DNA from: Roseovarius tolerans
GTDB taxonomy: Bacteria > Pseudomonadota > Alphaproteobacteria > Rhodobacterales > Rhodobacteraceae
Reading direction: 5' to 3'
NCBI RefSeq assembly: GCF_900109855.1
Contig: NZ_FOBO01000005.1
Span: 124,001 to 188,000 of the forward strand
DNA: 64,000 bases
Shown: in pieces, positions 33,876 to 40,455 of the stretch
How the letters are laid out: every line of letters begins with the position of its first letter
Numbering within the stretch: position 1 is the first letter of the stretch
Made by a program: the position numbers and the translations under genes
The notes under the pieces: model-generated
What the model saw: the letters and a program-made list of their open reading frames with translations, nothing else
Databases searched by the model: none
What the model was told of the DNA's origin: nothing

Positions 33876-34936
33876 GCAATGCCCTGTGCAATGAGTTGCC
33901 GCGCCACGTCGCGAAACGCCTGTGCCTGCGCGCTCTCGGGCTTTGAGACCACGATGGGCGCGCCGCCATCCGAGGCGAGACGAATGTCGAGATGCAGCGG
34001 GATTTCCGCCAGCAGCGGCACGCCCAGTTTCTCGGCCTCGGCCTTGACGCCGCCATGTCCGAAAACGTGTTCTTCATGGCCACAATTGGAGCAGATATGC
34101 GTGCTCATGTTCTCGATCATGCCAAGCACCGGCACATGCAACTGGTTGAACATGTCGATCCCTTTGCGCGCATCCAGAAGCGCCACGTCCTGCGGGGTGG
34201 AGACGATGATTGCACCATCGACCTGCGCCTTTTGCGCCAGCGTCATCTGCACGTCGCCGGTGCCGGGCGGCAGATCCACCAGCAGACAGTCGAGCGCACC
34301 CCATTGCACCTGCATCAGCATCTGTTGCAGCGCGCCCATCAGCATCGGGCCGCGCCAGACCACCGCCTGCCCTTCGTTGGTCATCAGGCCGATGGACATC
34401 ATGGTGACACCGTGGTTGCGCATCGGCAGGATGGTCTTGCCGTCGGGGCTTGCGGGGCGGCCCGAGACACCGAGCATGCGTGGCTGCGAGGGCCCGTAGA
34501 CATCCGCATCCAAAAGCCCCACGCGGCGGCCTTCGGCGGCGAGCGCGCAGGCGAGATTGGCCGACACGGTGGATTTGCCGACGCCGCCCTTTCCCGATGC
34601 GATGGCGATCAGGTGATTGACGCCGGGCACTTTCTCGGGGCCTTTTGGTTCGGCCTTTTTGCCGGGTTTTAGATCGGGCGGGGCCTTGGCGGAATGGCCG
34701 GTCAGCACGACCGAGACGGTCTCGGCCCCCGGCAGTTCCTTGACTGCGGCCTCGGCGGCATCGCGCACGGGGTTGTAGGCCTCGGCGCTTGCCGGGTCGA
34801 TCTCCAGCACGAAGCGTACCGAGCCGCCCTCTACCGTCAGCGCGCGCATCACGCCCGCCGCCACGATATCCGACCCGCTGAGCGGATCGGTGATGGTCTT
34901 GAGCGCCGCTAGGACGCTCTCTCTTGTCACTGCCAC
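33872..34936 (-). CDS. mrp: Mrp/NBP35-family Fe-S carrier ATPase
   Basis: A 354-residue P-loop ATPase that assembles and delivers [4Fe-4S] clusters (ApbC/Mrp group). An N-terminal MIP18/DUF59 domain (LSGSDIVAAGVMRALTVEGG) is followed by the deviant Walker A GKGGVGKSTVSANLA, LLDADVYGPSQPRMLG, and the cluster-binding CSNCGHEEHVFGHGG. It overlaps the next gene by 4 nt and the DUF6494 gene lies directly upstream. The position next to an Fe-S-rich formate dehydrogenase suggests a dedicated maturation role, though it may be the cell's general Mrp. Confidence 0.93.
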   Translation of the reverse strand: MAVTRESVLAALKTITDPLSGSDIVAAGVMRALTVEGGSVRFVLEIDPASAEAYNPVRDAAEAAVKELPGAETVSVVLTGHSAKAPPDLKPGKKAEPKGPEKVPGVNHLIAIASGKGGVGKSTVSANLACALAAEGRRVGLLDADVYGPSQPRMLGVSGRPASPDGKTILPMRNHGVTMMSIGLMTNEGQAVVWRGPMLMGALQQMLMQVQWGALDCLLVDLPPGTGDVQMTLAQKAQVDGAIIVSTPQDVALLDARKGIDMFNQLHVPVLGMIENMSTHICSNCGHEEHVFGHGGVKAEAEKLGVPLLAEIPLHLDIRLASDGGAPIVVSKPESAQAQAFRDVARQLIAQGIA

Positions 34937-34937
34937 G

Positions 34938-35132
34938 TCAGTCCTGCCCTTTGATCGTGCCGGTCACGACATGCTCGATATCGAGACCCTCGACGGTCAA
35001 AACCACCTTGGCCTGAAACTCCTGCCCGGCTGTGGCGCCTTTTTTGCGCAGCCCCTCCTCGATGGCCTGCTGCGAGGTGACGCCCACCTGCTTGAGGAAT
35101 TTGCGCATCGACATGTTGAACTCATCGCTCAT
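34938..35132 (-). CDS. DUF6494 small protein
   Basis: A 64-residue protein beginning MSDEFNMSMRKFLKQVGVTS, with a short helix followed by beta-strand-like FQAKVVLTVEGLDIEHVVTG. I recognise it as the DUF6494 type that accompanies Mrp and formate dehydrogenase genes; no activity is known. It is the first gene of the minus-strand operon, with mrp starting 1 nt after its stop. The minus-strand sequence AAGGGAGAAACC is its ribosome-binding site. Confidence 0.82.
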   Translation of the reverse strand: MSDEFNMSMRKFLKQVGVTSQQAIEEGLRKKGATAGQEFQAKVVLTVEGLDIEHVVTGTIKGQD

Positions 35133-35195
35133 CGGTTTCTCCCTTCGTGGTTCAGACGACTTGACGCCGATAGTGGCGCTTTTCTAGGCTTGGGT

Positions 35196-35969
35196 ATGCG
35201 TGGAGTGATCTCTCATATTGCAAACCGGCTGTGGATCGTGGTTGCGTCTCTTGGCTTTATGCTGGACGTGGAGCAGGCGTGCGCCGATGACAAGCGATTT
35301 CGGCTGAGCGCGCCTGCCGCCCTCGTGGAGACTGGCTTGCTCGATTACTTGCTGCCGCGATTTTCGCTCAAGACCGGGGTGCGGATCGAGATCGTAGGCC
35401 CGGCTGATCCGACAGAGATGACGATTGGCCCCGAGGCGGGGCGGCCTGTCTTCAAGGGTGAAGCCAATATTTGGCGCATGGCCCTCAACGGCGATCACCC
35501 CGGGGCGGCGCGGTTTGCCGAGTGGCTGACCTCCGAGATCGGGCAGCGCACTGTCACCAGCTATGAGGTTGCGGGCCGCGCGCCCTTTACCCTGCCGGAG
35601 GTGGTCGAAGAGGCCGAGGCCATACCTGACTTTGACGGCAACGCGTCCGAGGGCAAGGCGGTGTCGCTGGCGCAATGCGGGCGCTGTCACGTGGTCGCGC
35701 TCGAGAACCGAATGAACGCCATGGGCTCCACCCCGTCCTTTGCCGTACTGCGCACGCTGCCCGATTGGGCCGCGCGGTTTCAGAGCTTTTACGCACTCAG
35801 GCCGCATGCCGCTTTCACGCAGGTCGAGGATGTCACAGCGCCGTTCCCGATCAACCGGCCCTCGCCCATCGTGCCCGTCGAAGTGACGCTCGACGAGGTG
35901 GAGGCGATCCTGGCCTATGTGGCGGAGATGGCCCCCGCCGATCTGGGCGCGCCGATTCAATTTCAGTGA
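35196..35969 (+). CDS. Periplasmic c-type cytochrome with a shortened tungstate-binding-protein-like N-terminus
   Basis: A 257-residue exported protein. After a signal peptide (RLWIVVASLGFMLDVEQACA), residues about 28-60 (SAPAALVETGLLDYLLPRFS then KTGVRIEIVG) resemble the start of TupA/ModA-type oxyanion-binding proteins. Residues about 100-130 (AARFAEWLTSEIGQRTVTSY then EVAGRAPF) resemble their C-terminus. The intervening core of about 130 residues seems to be missing. The second half is a single-haem cytochrome c (CGRCH near residue 168). It overlaps the convergent multi-FeS gene by 7 nt. Probably an electron carrier for formate dehydrogenase; the binding half may be a relic or structural. 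Confidence 0.7.
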   Translation: MRGVISHIANRLWIVVASLGFMLDVEQACADDKRFRLSAPAALVETGLLDYLLPRFSLKTGVRIEIVGPADPTEMTIGPEAGRPVFKGEANIWRMALNGDHPGAARFAEWLTSEIGQRTVTSYEVAGRAPFTLPEVVEEAEAIPDFDGNASEGKAVSLAQCGRCHVVALENRMNAMGSTPSFAVLRTLPDWAARFQSFYALRPHAAFTQVEDVTAPFPINRPSPIVPVEVTLDEVEAILAYVAEMAPADLGAPIQFQ

Positions 35970-37918
35970 TCCTTGCGCTTGCTGAGATAATCCTCGGTCG
36001 TGCGGACACGCGGGCGCGGGCCTGCGGCGAACGGATTGTCGTCTGAATGGAACTGCGCGTTGATCCGGCAGCCTTCGCACATCTGGATCATCTTTGCGGC
36101 ATCCGAGGTGGCGAACATCGAATGCTTGCCCGCAAGTTTCTCGGTGATCCGCGCGATGGTTGATTTCGAGCCGAAAAGCACGCCGCATTCGATGCAGGCA
36201 AAGGGCTCTTCCTCGTTGAGCACGACCTGGGTGAGGGCGCTGTCATCGAGATTCATCTGCGGCTCCAGCGTGATCGCCTTTTCAGGGCAGATCGTGGCGC
36301 AGATCCCGCACTGCAGGCAGGCATCCTCCTGAAAACGCAGTTGCGGCAGATCCTCGTTATCCATCAGCGCGCCCGAGGGGCAGAGCGAGACGCAGGAGAG
36401 GCAGAGCGTGCAGGCATCCTGATCGACCAGCACCGCGCCGTAGGGGGCGGCGTCGGGCAGGGGCAGGGTGCCGCCCTCGGTGTTGAGCGCCTTGGCCGCG
36501 AGGCGCGCCACCTGACGGCGGCTGCCCATCGGCAAGACGGGTTCGGGCAGGGTGTGGACTGGTCCTGCATCGTAGAGCGCATCGCAGAGCGCGTCGGGAT
36601 CGGCGAGGTCGAGCATCCCGACAGGCGCGCCGCCTGCCATGGCCTGCGCCAGTGGCACCTCTTGGTCGAGTGCGTCGCGCTCAGTGCGCGGCGAGAGCAG
36701 GATCGAAACGGCTCCAAAGCCCGAGGCGAGGGCCGCGAGGATCTCGGCATGGCCAAAGCCAGAGAGCGCCGACACTTCCAGCGGGATCACATCGGCGGGC
36801 AGCCCGCGCCCGTGGCGGGCGGCGAGGCGGATCATCTCGGCCCCATGGCTTGCATCATGCACCAGCAGGCGCGGGGCCGCGCCGCCAGCCTTGCGATAGG
36901 CCGAGGCCAGCGTCTGAATGCGCCGAAACGTCATGTCGGGCGGCGGCGCGTCATAGGTGATCGCGCCCGAGGGGCAGCGCGCGGCGCAGTCCCCGCAGCC
37001 CGCGCAGATCATCGGGTCAATGCTGACATGATCGCCATCGGGTGAGATTGCGCCGGTGGGGCAGATATCAAGGCATTTGCTGCACCCGGTCTGCTCGGCG
37101 CGGCTATGCGCGCAAATCAGCGGCTCGAGCGCCACATAGAGCGGCTTCTCGAACGTGCCGATCATCTGCGCCGCCTCGAATACCGCGTCCGAGACCGTCG
37201 TCAGGCTGCCCGGATCGGCGCGCAGATAGCCCTCGCGTTTCTGCGGGGCGGGGAACATTGGCGTGCCTCCCGTGAGGTCGAGAATGACATCGCACTGTGT
37301 CTGCCCTCCATCGCGGGGCGCGGTCCAGCGCAGCGCGCCGCGCCCGCCGGGATTGACCTGTTGTAGCGCGTCGAGGCGCAATTCAAATTGGCCCAAGGCG
37401 CCGCTTGCCTGCGTGATGTGCCCCCGGATCGCATCGAAATCGCGGGCCTCGGGCGGGTCGCACTCGTCTGTCAGCAGCACCGTGACCCCCAGAAGCGGGG
37501 CCAGTTTTTCGGCGGCGGGCATCACCACGTCGGAGGCCCCGATGATCAGGCACAGCCCTTCGGAGATTACGTCCAGGGTCTTTTCCGGGGGTGTCGGCAG
37601 CGCCGCCTCGGCCAGCAATGCGGCCATTTTGGGTAGTTTCGGGGCCGGATCCTCGGACCATCCCGCCCGGTCGCGCAGATCGACAAATGCGGGGGTGTCG
37701 GCTTCCAGATCGGTGGCCAGCTCCTCGAAAATCCGGGCCTCCTGCGCGCAGCAAATAATTGCCTCGCCGCCCTCGATCGCCTTGGCCGCCGACCCGATCT
37801 CGTCGGTGCAAAGCGCGCTGTGGAGCCGCGAGCAGGGCAAGCCGGTGGCCGTCTCCAGCCCCTCGGCGTCGAGCGTCTGTGACGCAGAACAGTCACACAA
37901 TATCAGTTGCTTAGGCAT
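35963..37918 (-). CDS. Multi-[4Fe-4S] ferredoxin-like protein of the formate dehydrogenase cluster
   Basis: A 651-residue cytoplasmic iron-sulfur protein. Four ferredoxin motifs are visible: CSKCLDICP and CAGCGDCAARCP near residues 290-330, then CTLCLSCVSLCP and CLQCGICATICP near 510-565. A later CIECGVLF and CEGCR add Cys pairs. The N-terminal 280 residues (LILCDCSASQTLDAEGL) lack a recognised fold. ATG 37918 (MPKQLILC) is chosen; an ATG at 37987 extends the frame. It is divergent from the FDH operon. Homologues sit in FDH loci, so electron transfer or maturation is inferred. Confidence 0.85.
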   Translation of the reverse strand: MPKQLILCDCSASQTLDAEGLETATGLPCSRLHSALCTDEIGSAAKAIEGGEAIICCAQEARIFEELATDLEADTPAFVDLRDRAGWSEDPAPKLPKMAALLAEAALPTPPEKTLDVISEGLCLIIGASDVVMPAAEKLAPLLGVTVLLTDECDPPEARDFDAIRGHITQASGALGQFELRLDALQQVNPGGRGALRWTAPRDGGQTQCDVILDLTGGTPMFPAPQKREGYLRADPGSLTTVSDAVFEAAQMIGTFEKPLYVALEPLICAHSRAEQTGCSKCLDICPTGAISPDGDHVSIDPMICAGCGDCAARCPSGAITYDAPPPDMTFRRIQTLASAYRKAGGAAPRLLVHDASHGAEMIRLAARHGRGLPADVIPLEVSALSGFGHAEILAALASGFGAVSILLSPRTERDALDQEVPLAQAMAGGAPVGMLDLADPDALCDALYDAGPVHTLPEPVLPMGSRRQVARLAAKALNTEGGTLPLPDAAPYGAVLVDQDACTLCLSCVSLCPSGALMDNEDLPQLRFQEDACLQCGICATICPEKAITLEPQMNLDDSALTQVVLNEEEPFACIECGVLFGSKSTIARITEKLAGKHSMFATSDAAKMIQMCEGCRINAQFHSDDNPFAAGPRPRVRTTEDYLSKRKDH

Positions 37919-38311
37919 TTTCACCCCGGGTGTTTTGCACGGCTGGGAAGGCGACGTTTTCGGTCTGTTCGGCGCAAGATTAGGCACGATTCGAAGCCCT
38001 CGTAAACAGCAATTCGAATCACGCCATCCGTCCGGGCTCGGCGCAGAGAGGGTGATTTTAATCCCGATTGATTCTGTTTGGATTCAAGGTCTTGCAATGC
38101 GGCATCGCAGCATCGAGAGGGTTCATGTGGACAAAATGTCCAATCCTGTCTTGTAGCGTCTTGTTGCCGGTTCAAAATGTCCGGGCGGTCGTCAAAGTCT
38201 ACCTTTGCACACAGAAAAGGCTTTGCCCGGTCAGGAAACTGAACCAATCTGGGTTTACGCAGCAAGGGGATGGCACAGCGCGTGACCCATAGCCACGAAA
38301 AAGAGGTGACG
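37919..38311. promoter_or_regulatory. Divergent control region of the formate dehydrogenase operon
   Basis: This 393-bp gap separates the multi-FeS gene from the FDH operon and holds no gene I can support. It contains GATTCGAA (37988-37995) / TTCGAATC (38013-38020), a dyad with a 17-bp spacer. It also contains TGGACA-AAA-TGTCCA (38128-38142), and a second AAAATGTCC (38174-38182) exactly 41 bp after the first (38133-38141). No convincing sigma-54 promoter (GG-N10-GC) was found. Confidence 0.55.
38128..38182. promoter_or_regulatory. Candidate operator pair upstream of the FDH operon
   Basis: A perfect 15-bp dyad TGGACA-AAA-TGTCCA (38128-38142) and a repeated half AAAATGTCC at 38174-38182. The 41-bp distance is about four helical turns, which suits cooperative binding by a dimeric regulator such as the response regulator at the operon end. 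Confidence 0.4.
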
Positions 38312-38860
38312 ATGCCGGTGGGGATCGTGATCCGAAAGTCGCCCGGTGTAACCCGGTGGGCGGCGTGGTCGTGGCGGGCTATAGCGGTCTTGCCCGGGGC
38401 CGGTCCTGCTGAGTGGCGCGAATTGCGCCGCGAGGGCGAGGCGGTGGAGTACCATGCCGCGACCGTGCAGGTCGAACTGCACCACACCCAGACAGAAGCG
38501 TATCTGCAAGGCATTTCAGCCAAAGTTCCCGCCGTTTACGTGGTGATGCGCAACGGCCCAGCGGCGCATCGCGATGGCGCGCCGCTGGAAGTGCTTCTGG
38601 CGACCGCATCACCCTTTGAGGCGCAGGATTATGCCGATACCGGCGAAGAGATCGTCGAGAAGGTGCCGATGCCCGAAGGTCTGGTGGCGTGGGTGCGCGA
38701 TTTTGTCGAGGCGCACCATCAGGACGAGGAATTCAAGAAGCGTCGCCGCGACAAGCGCACCATCGGCGACGCGCAGGATGGCATCGGCGATCCGCGCATA
38801 CCGCAGATGAGCGACGTGTATCGCGCGCCGGTGATGGCGCGCAAAGGGAGGCTGCATTGA
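38312..38860 (+). CDS. DUF3305 protein, first gene of the FDH operon
   Basis: A 182-residue DUF3305 protein, conserved in formate dehydrogenase operons and without known activity. Recognisable parts are GVTRWAAWSWRAIAVLPGAG and VEYHAATVQVELHHTQTEAY; the C-terminus is basic (KKRRRDKRTIGDAQDG). ATG 38312 follows AAGAGGTG at good spacing. An in-frame ATG at 38270 would add 14 residues but its AAGGGG abuts the codon. Its stop overlaps the TTG start of the DUF3306 gene. Confidence 0.85.
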   Translation: MPVGIVIRKSPGVTRWAAWSWRAIAVLPGAGPAEWRELRREGEAVEYHAATVQVELHHTQTEAYLQGISAKVPAVYVVMRNGPAAHRDGAPLEVLLATASPFEAQDYADTGEEIVEKVPMPEGLVAWVRDFVEAHHQDEEFKKRRRDKRTIGDAQDGIGDPRIPQMSDVYRAPVMARKGRLH

Positions 38861-39474
38861 GCCGGGGAGGCGATTTCTGGTCGCGCCGCAAGGCGCAGGT
38901 CGAGGCAGAGGCCGAGGCACAGGCCCGCGCGACGGAGGCGCAGGCGCGCGCGGTACAGGACGCGGAGCAGGCGGAGAAGAGCGATGACGACCTCTGCGAA
39001 GAGCTGGGCCTGCCCGATCCCGACACGTTGCAGCCCGGCGATGATTTCCGCGCCTTCATGGCCAAGGCCGTGCCCGACCGGCTGCGCCGCCGGGCGCTGC
39101 GGCGTCTGTGGCTGAGCAACCCGGCGCTCGCCAATCTCGATGGTTTGATCGATTACGGTGAGGATTTCACCGACAGTGCGACGGTGATCGAGAACATGCA
39201 GACCGCCTATCAGGTGGGCAAGGGCATGACCGCCCATGTCGAGGAGATGGCGCGGCAGGCCGAGGCCGAGGCGCAAGCTGCAGAGCAGCCGGAGCCAGAG
39301 GAGGCCCCGCAGGAGACGGAAGACGAGACACCGCCGCAGGTGGCCGAAGCTGAGGAGCCGCAGGAGGTGGCGGAGCCGTATGTCTGGGCCGACACATCTG
39401 AGGCTGAAGAGGCCGCGCCACCCCGCCGCCGCATGCGGTTCGAGTTTGACGACACAGCCGGAGCATCGGCATGA
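38857..39474 (+). CDS. DUF3306 protein
   Basis: A 205-residue DUF3306 protein. The N-terminus MSRGGDFWSRRKAQVEAEAE is diagnostic and shows that translation starts at TTG 38857, which overlaps the DUF3305 stop (TTGA). AAAGGGAGG lies just upstream. The middle (FRAFMAKAVPDRLRRRALRR then LWLSNPALANLDGLIDYGED) is the conserved domain. The last 70 residues are Glu/Pro/Ala-rich and end in RRRMRFEFDD. It ends in a 4-nt ATGA overlap with torD. Function unknown. Confidence 0.87.
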   Translation: MSRGGDFWSRRKAQVEAEAEAQARATEAQARAVQDAEQAEKSDDDLCEELGLPDPDTLQPGDDFRAFMAKAVPDRLRRRALRRLWLSNPALANLDGLIDYGEDFTDSATVIENMQTAYQVGKGMTAHVEEMARQAEAEAQAAEQPEPEEAPQETEDETPPQVAEAEEPQEVAEPYVWADTSEAEEAAPPRRRMRFEFDDTAGASA

Positions 39475-40100
39475 CCCAGCAAGAGGCCTTTATGCAAGAC
39501 CAGACCGCCACGCCGGAGATCACCGAGGAGGACGCGCTGCGTGCCGATCTCTATGATTTCCTTGCCGCCCTTCTTGCACGCCCGCCGGGGCAGGACCTGC
39601 TCGACAAGACCGCCGCGCTGAGCGGCGATCAGAGCGATATGGGGCAGGCCATCGCGGCGCTGGCCCGCGTCGCGCGCGTCAGCAAACCCGGCGCGGTCGA
39701 GAGCGAGTTCAACGCGCTTTTCATCGGGCTGGGCCGGGGCGAACTGCTGCCCTATGCCAGCTACTACCTGACCGGATTTCTCAACGAAAAGCCGCTCGCC
39801 GGGCTGCGCCGGGACATGGCCGCGCGCGGCATGACGCGGGCCGAGAATGTCTATGAGCCCGAGGACAATATCGCGTCTTGCATGGAGATGATGGCGGGGT
39901 TGATCCGGGGCCGCTTCGGCAAACCCGCCACGCTGGCCGAGCAACAGGTTTTCTTTGCCAAGCATGTCGGCCCATGGGCCGGGCATTTTTTCAGCGATTT
40001 GGAGGCTGCGCGCAATTCGGTTCTCTATGCCTCGGTCGGCGTTGTCGGCCGGGTGTTCATGGAGATCGAGGCGCAGGGCTTTCGGATGAGCGCGGGCTGA
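39471..40100 (+). CDS. TorD/DmsD family molybdoenzyme chaperone
   Basis: A 209-residue all-helical chaperone that binds the catalytic subunit and its Tat signal until the molybdenum/tungsten cofactor is inserted. DLYDFLAALLARPPGQDLLD, then EFNALFIGLGRGELLPYASYY and YEPEDNIASCMEMMAGLI (usually PxDH/EPEDH) match the family. The start overlaps the DUF3306 stop (ATGA). An internal ATG at residue 8 is a less likely start. The expected client is FdhA, two genes downstream. Confidence 0.92.
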   Translation: MTQQEAFMQDQTATPEITEEDALRADLYDFLAALLARPPGQDLLDKTAALSGDQSDMGQAIAALARVARVSKPGAVESEFNALFIGLGRGELLPYASYYLTGFLNEKPLAGLRRDMAARGMTRAENVYEPEDNIASCMEMMAGLIRGRFGKPATLAEQQVFFAKHVGPWAGHFFSDLEAARNSVLYASVGVVGRVFMEIEAQGFRMSAG

Positions 40101-40156
40101 TCCCGCGCCGTAACCGGTGGGCACGCGCTCACCATAACCAGAGGAGGGGAACCTTC

Positions 40157-40348
40157 ATGACCCGGAAACCCGAGGATGGCAGCAGCCGCCGCGATTTCCT
40201 CAAGATGGCCGCCACCGGCGCGCCCGCTGTCGCGGTCGCAAGCGTGGTGACCGCAGGCAAGGCCGAAGCCGCCGAGCCCGACCTGACATCGGACAAGATG
40301 CAGGACACCGCGCATACCCGCGCTTACTTCGACAGCGCCCGGTTCTAA
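40157..40348 (+). CDS. Small Tat-signal protein of formate dehydrogenase operons
   Basis: A 63-residue protein that is mostly a twin-arginine signal (SSRRDFLKMAATGAPAVAVA), cut after AEA, with a tail of about 25 residues (PDLTSDKMQDTAHTRAYFDS). This is the small Tat-region protein typically found just before FDH catalytic subunits (TIGR02811 type). GAGGAGGGGA (40141-40150) is a strong ribosome-binding site. Its role is unknown: a small subunit, or a decoy or helper for Tat export, are possible. Confidence 0.9.
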   Translation: MTRKPEDGSSRRDFLKMAATGAPAVAVASVVTAGKAEAAEPDLTSDKMQDTAHTRAYFDSARF

Positions 40349-40455
40349 GTTCCGGACGCCGTCCAACACCGCTGACGACTGGTTGCGTGACGCCCGACTG
40401 TCAGGGGAAACCGCAGTACCCAGCCTGAATTCAGGCCCAGGGAGGAGAGAGAAAC

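Noticed and set aside
38060-38110. Sigma-54 promoter before the FDH operon
   Set aside because: TTGGATTCAAGGTCTTGCAA looks similar but the GG-to-GC spacing is 12 instead of the required 10.
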